Shown piece by piece: positions 1 to 9,841 of a stretch of 64,000 nt of DNA (positions within the stretch are counted from its first letter, which is position 1; every line of letters begins with the position of its first letter). Made by a program: the position numbers and the translations under genes. The stretch lies in NCBI GenBank assembly GCA_036898135.1, contig CM072522.1, positions 3,117,421-3,181,420 on the forward strand. Direction: 5' to 3'. This DNA comes from Oncomelania hupensis (Eukaryota; Mollusca; Gastropoda; Littorinimorpha; Pomatiopsidae). The notes under the pieces were generated by a model. The model saw nothing but the letters and a program-made list of their open reading frames with translations. It ran no database searches and was not told where the DNA came from.

Positions 1-1662
1 AAGGTCAAAGTCGTAGTGGATTCGGACGTGGCTCGTCCATGACTTTTGCTAAATGTCAGCTTTGCAAGGGCAGTGGCCATTCATCATTCAAATGTCCACT
101 CAGAAACAATCCGACAAATCCATGCTATATTTTTGGGTTGGGGGGACATGTTAAGAAAAATTGTCCGTTTGCTACATCTTCACTCAAAACAGATACACAA
201 AAGACTCAGGTTGTTTCTGCTGCATTGCCTGTTGATCCTGAAGTTGTCTGTTCTGTTGCTAGTCCAGCTGTTGGTCATCTGCATTTGGAGTTGGGTACAG
301 TGAAGGGTACACCATGTTCTGTACTTCGTGACACAGGTGCTACAATTTGTGGTGTGCGTCAGCGATTGGTGTCATCTCTCGAGTACATCGAAGGACAAGT
401 TCGTTGTAAGACTTTTGGAGGTGAGATTACTGTCTATCCGCTTGCCAAACTTGTAGTGTCCACTCCGTATTTTTCAGGTCATTTGGTTTGTGCTGTGCTT
501 CCTGACCCAGTTGCTGATTTGATCATTGGGAACATTGCTGGGTTGACAGATTCTGTTGTTGGTGCTCAGGTTTCAGTTGAGTTGAGTGTGGCGGCTGTCA
601 CTACTCGAGCTCGCACTGCGCAGAAAGATTTTCCTCATACTCCTCTAGTTGATCTTTCTCAAGATTTTGGTATTTCTCGTCAGGAGTTGATTGATTTTCA
701 GAAATCAGATTCCAGTCTTGCTTCATGTTTTACGTGTGCTCAGTCTGGAGAAAAGAAAGCTGTTGGCTCTGCTACTTATTTTTTCTTTGAGGATGCAGGT
801 GTTTTGTATCGTTCTTACGAAAAGCCAGGTCAAATTCTACAGCAGATTGTTGTTCCAGAGAAGTTGCGTGCTGCTGTTTTGGCTACTTCACATGATCAGT
901 TGCTTGCTGCTCATTGTGGTACTCGTCGTACTTTGACGCGAGTTCTTTCAAAGTTTTTTTGGCCTGGAGTGTCAGCGCATACTTCGAGGTACGTTCGTAC
1001 TTGTGATGTGTGTCAGAAATCTAAGTCGAGAGGAAAGGTTCCGCTAGTACCGTTGGTGGTTGTCCAACGTGTTGCTGAAGTTGAGGTGTGTGTTGACACA
1101 GTTGTTTGTGAAGGTGAGGTTGTAGATTGTGATGATTTGGTTTCAGAGAAATTTGTTGAGGTTGCCAAGGAAAGGGGTTTTCCTCACGTTGGTGGTTGTT
1201 CAGTGGATTCGGCAGTTGTGAATTCAATGGTGGTGCGTGAAGAGACAACAAGACAAGTTTTGGCGTCTGTGTGTGTTGTCAAGGAAGATGGGGACATGTC
1301 GTCAGTTGTTTTTGGATTCAGTGTTGCCGGTTTCAGATCGTCGGGATCTCTTTTCCGTTTTTTCTACCTGTGCTGTTATTTTGTCAGCAATACCGGGTTT
1401 ATTTGACTTGGGTATGTTTGTGGTTACTCTTTTGCTTGGACTGTTTTTAGGTTTTCTTGTTTCCTGTGGGGTGTTGCATTCATCTTGCAGACAGATCACA
1501 GACCACTCACATACATGCAGACATGTAGATTCAAGAACACGAATCATGCGATGGGCTCTGTCTTTGCAAGAGTACAATTTTCATATTGAGCCTCTTCCGG
1601 GATCTCGCAACATTCTTGCTGATCTTCTGTCACGATCTGCTGTTGATCAGTTTGTGCCGTAA
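1..1662 (+). pseudogene. Ty3/gypsy gag-pol remnant, Gmr1-like domain order
   Basis: Internal region of an LTR retrotransposon that enters from the left edge. A long frame (ATG at 39, but clearly continuing from upstream) runs to 1406. It shows a CCHC knuckle (CQLCKGSGHSSFKC), a second knuckle whose second Cys is replaced by Phe (CYIFGLGGH), an aspartic protease with the LRDTGAT active site near residue 97 and a LIIG flap-side motif, then an integrase HHCC zinc finger (HDQLLAAHCG ... CDVCQKSK) around residues 285-330. After about 450 bases I cannot assign, an RNase H C-terminus appears (TDHRPLTY near 1491, frameshift near 1540, then RIMRWALSLQEY to a stop at 1662). RT, most of RNase H and the integrase core are missing. 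PR followed directly by the integrase finger, with RNase H last before the LTR, fits the Gmr1 group of Ty3/gypsy (integrase ahead of RT). Family order is known; membership is my inference. Confidence 0.8.
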
Positions 1663-1740
1663 ATTTTGCGGAAGAACTTCTGTTCTTGGAAAAGACTGCT
1701 CTTTTGGAAAAAAGAAACCTCGGTCGGTCTCTTTTTTTCG

Positions 1741-1762
1741 TAGAGGAGGGGGGGGGGGGTAG
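1741..1762 (+). other. Polypurine tract of the gypsy element
   Basis: A G-rich purine run (GAGGAGGGG followed by more G) lies 80 bases after the pol stop and directly before TGTAGAGACC, the presumed LTR start. This is the position and composition of a plus-strand primer for reverse transcription. Confidence 0.65.
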
Positions 1763-2827
1763 TGTAGAGACCGGAATTTTTCCGGTATTTTTAAATTAAA
1801 ATTAATTAATTATTTTTGATTGGCTAAAAGCCTTGAGCCAATGAATGAAGAGATAGTTTGAATTAGAGGCAAAATTAGTCAGTCGAATTGTTGGTGTCAA
1901 ACTGTGTGGTCGTGTGTGTAGGCCCAGAATAGTGAAAAAAATGAAAGAAAAGAAACGAAAGTTAACGTTGAAACAGTCAGGGGAAGAAAGCATTGAAACT
2001 AATCAAGGTGTATTGGTTTGTGGTCATTTCTCTCTGGAAGTGGATGATTATTTTGTGCTGTAAAGATTACAGGTATTTATAATGTTTTTCATGATTTTAA
2101 AATGGCGGATAAGTATATTTTTGTATTGCATTTGTTGTAACAGTGAGCTGTTGTCCACTGAGATGGAATATTGAATTTTCATTGATGTAATAATATTATT
2201 AATTACGTGGGGCGATAGTTGTAGAGTAGTAAATAATGAAATATGAATGAAATGCGTGAGTTTGGTTAATAGTAATTTTCATTCATGAAGTGATTACCTG
2301 GATATGAATGATAGTGGTGGAGGAAGGAAAGTGGTGATCGCATACGAAACAGAATGGGACAAACGAGGAACAAAGGGAGGTGAGCACAGTAGCTCAATGC
2401 CTATGTGAGCAGCACTCTTAGGTTCTCCCACATTTTACTGGCTGCGGGCTATTTATAGCTTGCCTACACCCTCCCTTTCAGTGAAAGGAAAGGGAAGAAG
2501 AGCACTGGCAAAGCTATTTATAGCTAGCCTGGCTGAACTAGCTTCAAAACCTAAAAGCTTTGGTTGAGTCGGTGTGTGAGAAAGGGTGAAACTAAAGAAG
2601 AATTAATAAATTGTCCGAGTCAGAGAATTGACGTCTGTATATATATGTATGTCATAATAGCGAGCCCGTTGGGGGCTACTGGCCTAGTGGGAGCAGAATT
2701 GGCTCCGTTCTGTCCAAGACGAGGACAAGGTGATTTCCGAGGCATCGGAGGGGGATCGACTCTATATCCACACTTGACCAAGACAACGTTTCTCCGAGCG
2801 GACTGGGGCAGGAGGCTAGTCCCTCCG

Positions 2828-2861
2828 CTCGTCGACACTCGCCTCTCGTCGACACTCATCG
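2828..2861 (+). repeat. 17-bp minisatellite, two units
   Basis: Two copies of a 17-bp unit of the form CTCGTCGACACTCGNCT. The same unit occurs five and a half times at 4408-4502, on the far side of the nested LTR. Confidence 0.8.
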
Positions 2862-3034
2862 CTGTCACGTGGGGTTTATGGGCTCTGCACAATGGAAATA
2901 TGGACCCTCACGTTTATTCGGTGGGAACTGCTAGTACGTCACCCTATGAATTACTTTAATAAATTTATTTGTTTAGCTCGTTCTGTGTTAAGGTTGGGAT
3001 ACAGAAATAGATAGAAAAATGGTAAAAGAATACT

Positions 3035-4347
3035 GTCACACTAGCTTTCACACGGCTATGAATCATATGTAGTCCAGCCACTTGATAACAGTTAAAATCA
3101 CACATTTATTTCTTCTACTCTATACAAGATTCTCTAAGTACTAATCCAACTTAAAAACGTCTCTTTCAATGCAAATAGTTCGATCGCTGATAGTCTAGGC
3201 AGCTGTTATATCTTCCTCGGGCACTTGCTATAATATTTCATGTAGATTTGGACTACTGTGGTCCGTTTTACAGTTTCTGAAGAGTTGGACTACTGTGGTC
3301 CTGTTATGATCAGTTTAAGTGCACCTTCGCCTTATGCACTTAACTCATGTGTGGGGTGTTCGAAGTCCTTCTGTGAGGTAGCTTCTGGTACACCTTTGTC
3401 GTTGTGTAGTTGGGTTCCCTTGCCACGCTGTGGGGTCTGACAGGGTGTTTCTTCAGGGTAGCTCTTTCCGTCTTGTGCGGTAGAGGTTCCTCAACCAACT
3501 AGTCGTTTCTGTGGAGTGGGACGCACAGGATAGCTCGGGATAGCTCGGGATAGCTCGCCTGCTCGTCTGTAATGTAAGAGACGAAATTCTGCACAACCCT
3601 GAATAATCGGTTTGTGCAGAGCGTCTCACTGAAAGCCAAGTAGCCCTCAGTGATAGCTCCACATCTCTATACATAAGCGACGAACATTCTGCTACTTCCG
3701 GGTTCCACTGGAATCTCACTCTAAATTCCTATATATACATAAATATCAATCGTGTCTAACTATACACATACAGAATTAATAATAATATAAACATTCACGG
3801 GTACAGCCACTGGTCTGCAAACATATATATAAGTTAAACAACAGTGGTTCCGTACGGGATACAACATGGCGGCGCAACCGGTCGTGTTTCACCTCGTGGT
3901 AGGCTCTTCCACGTGGTCCCGCAAATTCGGATTAACAATTCACATTTATGCATAGCAAATTCCACAAACATAATTTCAACAATAATATAAATATATCACG
4001 ATGAAACAGAAGGGTGTTCATTTACCTGTTTGACAAGTTCAGGCCCGTGATGACTTGAGAGAATTCTAAGATTTTAAAGTCCTGCTTCCTGGTCTATGAG
4101 TGTAGAGATTTCTCTAGCTGTGGAGATGTTGACTCTACCTCGTCTCACACACGACTGATTCAAACTGTGTTAGGCTCTGACACAGTCAAAACTGCTCTAC
4201 CCACTGAGCCTGCTCTGATTGGTTAAAACGGTCCGATTCAAAACTCAAGTGCTGACTCACTGCGATGTGGGTGGCTCGCTCGCTGTGTGTGGTCTGCTGT
4301 GTAATTTAATTGCTGCTGTGTAATAGTCTAACTTCTCTACTGTTACA
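3035..4347. mobile_element. Solo LTR nested in the gypsy 3' LTR
   Basis: A 1313-bp block beginning TGTCACA and ending TGTTACA, flanked on both sides by AATAC (3030-3034 and 4348-4352), a perfect 5-bp target-site duplication. TG...CA ends plus a 5-bp TSD are standard for an LTR retrotransposon, and no gag or pol is present, so this is a solo LTR left by LTR-LTR recombination. An AATAAA-type signal near the low-coordinate end on the minus strand hints at minus orientation, but this is weak. It differs in sequence from the surrounding LTR. Open frames inside it look accidental. Confidence 0.75.
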
Positions 4348-4407
4348 AATACTACACATGGCTAAATAGTCAATGGGCAGGGTAAACTGCTCGGTTCATG
4401 ACAATCG

Positions 4408-4502
4408 CTCGTCGACACTCGACTCTCGTCGACACTCATCGCTCGTCAACACTCGTCTCTCGTCGACACTCGTCTCTCGTCGACACTCGTCTCTTGTCGA
4501 CG
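4408..4502 (+). repeat. 17-bp minisatellite, about 5.6 units
   Basis: Tandem units CTCGTCGACACTCGTCT with one or two changes each. Related to the two-unit block at 2828-2861. The SalI-like core GTCGAC is kept in most units. Confidence 0.85.
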
Positions 4503-4898
4503 TATCTCTGGCATTGTGTGCCGGATAGTGTGAAACCGTGATCCTCGGAGATAATAAGGTACTGTAAACTTTGCGTATTTGTTGCATTGGCCAGGACAAG
4601 AAATTGCCGGTCTCGATTATCCGTCCCGAGTGTTCAGGCTCATCGACGTCACATTTCTATGAAACATTGGGATAAGCCCAACCGTGTTAGATTAACTGTA
4701 TGAAAGGATTAGAGTGAAAGTTTGATATAAAATTGTTGATTATTTATATAAACTTTGAGAATGTGGAACGGATATCTTGTGTTGGTGTTTGTCTGTGTTG
4801 AGAAGAGTCCGTACGTTTGTGGGTGTGACAGTTAACAGAGAAGTCTTGCACGCACGTTTTTTCCGTTTAGGAGTCATATATATATATTTTGCATGCAC
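4503..4898. other. Unassigned AT-rich stretch
   Basis: I see no coding signal, tRNA-like box or clear repeat between the minisatellite and the truncated LINE. It could be the remainder of LTR-related sequence. Confidence 0.4.
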
Positions 4899-5642
4899 CT
4901 ACACTAAATATCCATATGCTACAGATGATAAGAGTGACCACGAGAATAGCTGACTGAATACTAAGCACAACTGTGCAGCACACCACTTCAAGGTCCGACC
5001 CCCTATACCATCAGGGCAAGTGGCCTTTCTCAAATTCAGTCGTTTAAACATGGACTCAACTGTGGCACCGTCGATCTCAAAGTCAGCATCACCATCAACC
5101 ACGTCTTGTTCTAAACGAGAAATAATATCACCAACATCGTCTTTTGTATCGTCGCTTTCGAAACGGCAGTAGAATGAATTTAGTTCTTCTGACATTTTAA
5201 TTCGGTTTTCAAAAGGAAGGTCACAGTTAGTTGACTTCAGCCTCGCTTGACCGGACAGAGTCTTCAACCCCTTCCACGCATCAGCCAGGTTACCGCGCTC
5301 GAACTGTGATTCTACCTTTTCCTTACATTGCCGTTTAGCATTCTGAATTTCCTTTCTTAGTTTTGCTTGAACACGCCTACGTTCAGCTTTATCATCAGTT
5401 TGAAATGCAAGTTTCTTTTCGTTGAACGTGGCTTTGGGTGACTTAGAGACCCAAGATTTTTTATTTGGAAATATTTTTATAGTTTTGGTAGGGATGACAG
5501 TATCCTCACAGAACTTAATATAGTCAGAAATAACATCAGCAGCTTCATTTACACCATCACTAGATTCCAAAAACATGTTCCAGTCAGTACAGTCAAAACA
5601 TCCTTGTAACTGTTCAATGCTTTCAGAAGACCAAACTTTCAC
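4899..5642 (-). pseudogene. LINE ORF2 linker and RT N-terminus (truncated)
   Basis: About 240 residues joining endonuclease and RT. Contains the CFDCTDWNMF block, a basic helical linker (RRRVQAKLRKEIQNAKRQ) and the beginning of the RT domain (RLNLRKATCPDGIGGRTLKWCAAQL). It breaks off after about 25 RT residues, before the F/YxDD catalytic box. The last 20 or so residues after SQLFSWSL look unrelated to RT, which puts the truncation at about 4925. Confidence 0.75.
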
Positions 5643-5689
5643 TGTTTTCTTTACAATGGGTTGTGATCTGATTTTAGGCAGGTAAGATG

Positions 5690-5921
5690 GAATGAGTTGG
5701 ACACAATCACGATCAGATTTACCAACAGATGGAAGTACACAAGATTTATAGCCATCAGGAATGTTGCCATATCAATCGATCAATGGTATTGTTTTGACGA
5801 GTGGGGATAGACACATACTGATGAAATGACGGCAAGCAAGTGCACAAGTCACAGCTATTGAAATCTCCTGCAATAAAGTTAGGTGCATCAGGGGAGATCA
5901 GTTGTAGCTCCTGAACGACAT
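5690..5921 (-). pseudogene. LINE endonuclease, C-terminal part
   Basis: Contains the apurinic endonuclease motif AGDFN(S)CDL and the PTRQNNTIDRLI segment, equal to the C-terminal half of APE-type LINE endonucleases. The SDH-type catalytic motif is not clear, since the frame breaks between this block and the linker at 5642-5690. Confidence 0.7.
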
Positions 5922-6124
5922 CGGCGACAAAGACCTTGATATATAAAGACATGCCATGAGGCCCACTTCCGGGAGTTCGCTACTTTCGATATTCACAACT
6001 TTCCGGCACCTCTCATAAAAACTCGTGGGTATCGCCATTATAAATTAAAACGAGGTTAGAATGAAACCAAGTTCCGGTCTGGCTTGTTTTGCTTTTATCA
6101 AAGCTTGATGCGGGACTTTTAAAT

Positions 6125-6322
6125 ATGGCAAATTGCCGAAAACGACGATTGTTAGAGCCAGAAAACGAGTGGGAAAAGTATAAAAACGGTGGAGGAAGTA
6201 CATGCTCAGTGAAAGAATGCAAAAAACAATCGCAGAGGCCTGTATTTGTGGCGACTTCGGAGGTGCGTCGATCATCGACAGAAAGTGAAACAGGACCTGA
6301 AGACTCTTGTAGTTTTCCATAG
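6125..6322 (+). CDS. Short basic ORF in TIR element (unknown)
   Basis: 65 codons from ATG at 6125. The product starts MANCRKRRLLEPENEWEKY and is rich in Lys, Arg and Ser, with two Cys (STCSVKECKK). The composition is coding-like, but I recognise no domain. It may be the first exon of the transposase of the parent transposon, or a captured host exon. No obvious splice donor was confirmed. Confidence 0.3.
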   Translation: MANCRKRRLLEPENEWEKYKNGGGSTCSVKECKKQSQRPVFVATSEVRRSSTESETGPEDSCSFP

Positions 6323-6370
6323 CTTCGCCGTCGCAACCTTCACAAAACACGAAGTAGTTGACTATGTTAG

Positions 6371-6474
6371 GCGAGCTTTGTGGCCAAGTGGGCTAAGGCG
6401 GTACTAACTTGCCTTGTCTACAAGCCAGAAACCAATGGCGCCTGACAGGTGTGGGTTCGAGCCAGCATCTGGGC
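6371..6474 (+). repeat. tRNA-Leu-like SINE head
   Basis: Contains an A-box-like TGGCCAAGTGGGCTAAGGCG and a B-box-like GGTTCGAGCC at the spacing expected for a tRNA with a long variable arm, as in tRNA-Leu. The ends do not pair into an acceptor stem, so I read it as a tRNA-derived retroposon relic inside the TIR element and not a working tRNA gene. Confidence 0.55.
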
Positions 6475-7165
6475 GTTATGTTTTTCCAAATATTTTTCAA
6501 AAATTCACAAATAATGTTAGGTAGGTAGGGTTTAGGCGCGCCACTGGCGATAGAAAGGGATAATAAACTGCAGGCAAAAAAAAAAGTGAGGGTACGATAC
6601 TGGTGGCCAGTGACACATGTTATTATTCTTGAATATTTGGAAATAACTCATTAAAACACGCGGAGAAAGAAACCGAAAGTATGTTTCATTGAGGGGATTC
6701 CCGTTGGTGCATAGGATAGCAGAAAAGTGTGAATTAGAGAAGCGCCACCTAGCGAAATAACTGTCGTCACTTGGGAAAATGCCGCGCGCTAAGAAGAAAG
6801 TACGACAAGGTGGCACACATTGTGGGGTGGTGCTCATAGAAAAACAAACACATACACACACACCTACACACACAAAAAATAGAACTGCTCGGGTCTTGAT
6901 GTCTCAAGCCAGTAATCTTTGAATACAGATTTGCGATACTTGACAAGCTGTTTCCATCAGATACAGATAAACTTCGAAACCAGCAAATAAAAGAAAATTT
7001 ATATAAATGACTGATAAAATCGACTAAGTATATCTGAGCTAACAGAAAAACTATGTTTTACAGGACAGTCTGTGTTTACATTACATTTCAGTTTATTATA
7101 AAATATAGTACCCAAAGAGTTAAAAGTCTAGAATTTCTACAGGCTTATTTAAACATTTATAGCAA

Positions 7166-7299
7166 GTAAAGATAATGAGTTGAATATAGATTAACGTCCC
7201 CGGACACATAAGCGTATAGGGGTTGTTGTCTACAAACAACAACCCCTATACGCTTATGTGTCCTGGAACGTTAATCTATATTCAACTCATTATCTTTAC
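7166..7299. repeat. 63-bp inverted repeat, 8-base loop
   Basis: Arms 7166-7228 and 7237-7299 are complementary at 61 of 63 positions, with loop TCTACAAA. The inner part of each arm is the SINE stem-loop tail seen elsewhere (ACGTCCCCGGACACATAAGC), and the outer 21 bases (GTAAAGATAATGAGTTGAAT) are flanking DNA. Host flank inside the arms points to an inverted duplication made after the tail had inserted. Confidence 0.85.
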
Positions 7300-7440
7300 C
7301 AGATAAAATAATATGACAGCAGGGGCATGCTGAACTTATCAAAGTAGGAAAGTAGCATGCAAACTTACTTCTTTTGTTTATCAGCATGAGATCAGCTTGA
7401 CTGTTTTAAAGTAGTATATATTTTAATATAACAAACTACT

Positions 7441-7441
7441 T

Positions 7442-7488
<47 letters not shown>
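7441..7488. repeat. (TTTA)n microsatellite
   Basis: Twelve uninterrupted TTTA units. Confidence 0.95.
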
Positions 7489-7489
<1 letters not shown>

Positions 7490-7688
7490 ATTACGCAAAA
7501 CAAAGAAAAGTTTAAAATAAAAGAGCTTTTGCATCGACTGTATACCTTGCCGACACAGTTGTTTATTGAACGCGTATTACCTCCCTTGACATAGAAACAG
7601 GACTACCGCTAGGATCGCTGTTTTACATGTAAACTCTGTTGAAGTGGGCCTAATGGCATTTCTTTATATATCAAGGTCTTTGTCGGCG

Positions 7689-7897
7689 ATCTGGGTCGCG
7701 GCACGTGCGGGGTTAGCCTGGGGAGGTGTGTAGATCACCGTGACGAAGATTTGACCGAACTCACGCGGCAGGTAGCGAGGACGCAGTGACACTGCTAGAA
7801 GGTCAAGGTCGCGTGTGTTCAACTGTTTTCGCACCGTTACGTTTGCACTGTTACACCAACGTTGATTGACATACAGGCATACGCCACCCCCCGACTG
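7689..7897 (-). pseudogene. LINE endonuclease, middle part
   Basis: Minus-strand codons for QSGGGVCLYVNQRWC ... YLPREFGQIFVTVIYTPP, the central beta-strands of an APE-type endonuclease. It connects exactly to the N-terminal block when the element at 7902-9538 and one TSD copy are removed. Confidence 0.75.
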
Positions 7898-7901
7898 TTT
7901 G

Positions 7902-9538
7902 CTATGAAGCGCCATTTGTAAATTAAATGGTTATTGTCATTATATCTATAGAACATACATTTTACCTGTATAAAAGATATGGTATAATTATAAAATGAAT
8001 TATATACCTATAAAATACATTCTATAGCAATACAACACTTTTTTATAGCTATAAAGCAACATTTTTATAGCTACAGACTACATTTTACGATATCCAAGAG
8101 ATCATACACGAATCGTCACGCCGTTTGTAAATATTAAACACAAAAAAACTATTTTATTTATAAAGAAAACATTTTATAAGTAACCAATTCATTTTATCTA
8201 TAAACAAAACATTTTATAAGTAACCAATTCATTTTACCTATAAACAAGTCATTGTATCTATAAACAAGTCATTTTATAGCTAAAACGATCTATACAACTT
8301 CCTTTTATCTGTAAACACTTCATTTTATAGCAACAACGAGCACTTATATCTATAGAATACATTTTATAACACGTACAATGAATTGTACCTGTAGAATGCA
8401 TTCGCGACAATTATTTTCCAGTCGGCGCCTTACAATAATTTTATACTAACTTTCTCATTGTATAACTGCTTCTCTCCCTTCGATTATTTTTATTTTGTAA
8501 CGTTCTAAGCGACCCAAAGTTGCTATGCGGTGCGCAAAGATGGCTGACGTTTTCTTGTTGTTTTTTTTTTCTTAAATTAAAATTTACGTCCCCCGTATAG
8601 GGGACGATTGGTTAATAGGTACATTCAACCAATTCAACGAAAAAAGGCCCCCCCCCCTCCCCCTCCCCCTCCTGCACGTATGCGCTGGGCTCTCGCCTTT
8701 TCATGTGGAAGTGATGTTGCATAAGCTAAATTTAGATAGCTAGGGCGCGTGTAGGGAATTCCCGCTAGGCCTATATCGACTTCCCGCGATGTCAACAATC
8801 TCCAAGGTAACAGTTACGATGGAAGCTGGTTTGCCTTCGTGCTTATCGATAGTTTTTCAAGACGACCAAAAAATAATTGGAACAGTCGAGACTGACAATG
8901 ATGTCGCTGATGTTTTATCAGCATTTCACTAGTATGGTCCTCGCCAATTTATATAGTACACTAGTATGGTCCTTGCCATTTTTTGTAGTAGACTTTAATG
9001 GTCTTTACCATGTTGAGTCGCTTAGAAGTTTACAAGTAGTCTACACGAGGATGGAGTTGCTTCCCTGGGATCAGCAATTCGAAAGTCAGTATAAAATTAA
9101 TGTCATGCACCGAATGTAAAATAATGCTCCGAATGCATTCTACAGGTAAAATGCATTGTATATATTATAACATTTATTTTATAGATATAAAAGCTCTTTG
9201 TTGTTATAAAATGAATTGTTTACCTATAAAATAAATTGTTTATGTATAAAATGTAGTGTTTAGAGATAAAATGAAGTGTTTAGAGATAAAATAGTTTTTC
9301 GGAATAATATTTACAAACGGCGTGATGATCGCGTATGATTTCTCTTGTATATTGTAAAATGTAGTCTGTAGTTATAAAAATGTTGTTTTTAGCTATAAAA
9401 AGTTTTGTATTGCTATTGAATGTATTTTATAGACATAGAATTCATTTTATAAGTATACAATATCTTTTATACAGGTAAAATGTATGTTCTATAGATATAA
9501 TGACAATAATGATTTAATTTACAAATGGCGCCTCATAG
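7902..9538. mobile_element. Foldback element with long repeat-built arms
   Basis: Ends are inverted: CTATGAAGCGCCATTTGTAA at the left, complement at the right. Flanked by TTTG at 7898-7901 and 9539-9542, a 4-bp TSD whose removal restores the host LINE frame. Arms reach about 500 bp inward (7902-8420 and 9115-9538) and consist largely of degenerate repeats of about 20 bp built on TATAAAATGAATTGTTTACC. The middle (8440-9110) is non-repetitive with a 47-codon ORF and a stem-loop GTCCCCCGTATAGGGGAC. No transposase seen. A 4-bp TSD fits Sola or Chapaev-like groups among others; I do not assign one. Confidence 0.75.
8789..8932 (+). CDS. 47-codon ORF in foldback core (unknown)
   Basis: ATG at 8789, stop TAG at 8930. 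The product begins MSTISKVTVTMEAGLPSCLS and has balanced, protein-like composition, unlike the AT-rich arms around it. No domain recognised. It may be a remnant of an exon of the parent transposase or a captured gene piece. Confidence 0.25.
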   Translation: MSTISKVTVTMEAGLPSCLSIVFQDDQKIIGTVETDNDVADVLSAFH

Positions 9539-9542
9539 TTTG

Positions 9543-9841
9543 CCACTGATCTCGAAATCTCTGTCAGTTCTAAACGGTGCACCAAAACCATCAATCGCTA
9601 CGCTTTCATCGTCAATCTTATTACAAAACCAGGTTTCAGATATACACAACAGACACGCATCCCTAAATTCAGACATGTAACTAGTATAGGCCTGTAATTC
9701 TTCAAAATTCAAATTGTCAGATTTAGGCCTAATGGAGCGGGCGTTGGTCACGATCATAGAGGGTAATGGTGGACAGTGTTTATTTCTTCTAAGTCTTCGC
9801 CACTCCTCCTCGCTTTCCATTTTTGCTCTTCTTTCTAGCAA
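9543..9841 (-). pseudogene. LINE endonuclease, N-terminal part
   Basis: Begins LERRAKMESEEEWRRLRR and contains NARSIRPKSDNL and LCISETWF, the first two conserved APE endonuclease motifs (Asn and Glu metal ligands). It ends at SGK, where the foldback element has inserted. The LINE 5' end lies just above 9841, or the copy is 5' truncated there; no ORF1 is seen upstream. Confidence 0.75.

Larger units (their letters stand above)
1763..4356 (+). repeat. 3' LTR of the gypsy element, interrupted
   Basis: Starts TGTAGAGACC right after the polypurine tract. A possible end is CTACA at 4352-4356, which would give a 5-bp terminal inverted repeat TGTAG/CTACA and about 1.28 kb of LTR once the nested 3035-4347 insert and its duplication are removed. 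The 3' boundary is uncertain, because a 17-bp minisatellite found at 2828 recurs at 4408. The segment at 2059-2086 (TGTAAAGATTACAGGTATTT) resembles 16914-16940 in the solo LTR at 16743, and both LTRs begin TGTA..GACCG, so the two are probably related. No 5' LTR lies inside the window. No coding sequence is seen here. Confidence 0.55.
5927..7683. mobile_element. Non-autonomous TIR transposon inside the LINE
   Basis: Inverted ends of about 43 bp (ACAAAGACCTTGATATATAA... at the left, its complement at the right, about three mismatches). CGGCG flanks both sides (5922-5926, 7684-7688); because the flanks overlap in sequence, the TSD could be read as 3 to 6 bp. Excision in silico restores the LINE frame. 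No transposase is recognisable. It holds a 65-codon frame at 6125-6322, a tRNA-Leu-like block at 6371-6474, a 63-bp hairpin at 7166-7299 and a (TTTA)n run. Superfamily not assigned. Confidence 0.75.
4899..9841 (-). mobile_element. CR1/Rex1-like LINE split by two insertions
   Basis: Four minus-strand coding blocks form one ORF2 in order: endonuclease start (9841-9543), endonuclease middle (7897-7689), endonuclease end (5921-5690) and the linker plus first RT part (5642-4925). Removing 7902-9538 plus one TTTG copy restores the frame exactly at the codons for SGK|QSGGG. Removing 5927-7683 plus one CGGCG copy does the same at ATQIA|DVVQE. The element is truncated near 4925 before the RT catalytic motifs, so it is dead. 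Wording such as CFDCTDW and PTRQNNTID is typical of CR1/Rex1-type LINEs; the clade is inferred from memory of the family. Confidence 0.8.

Noticed and set aside
2564..2959. 131-codon frame in the gypsy LTR
   Set aside because: No recognisable domain, sits inside an LTR, overlapped by an antisense frame of similar quality.
3453..3719. 88-codon minus frame in the solo LTR
   Set aside because: Within a non-coding LTR; no family, no start context.
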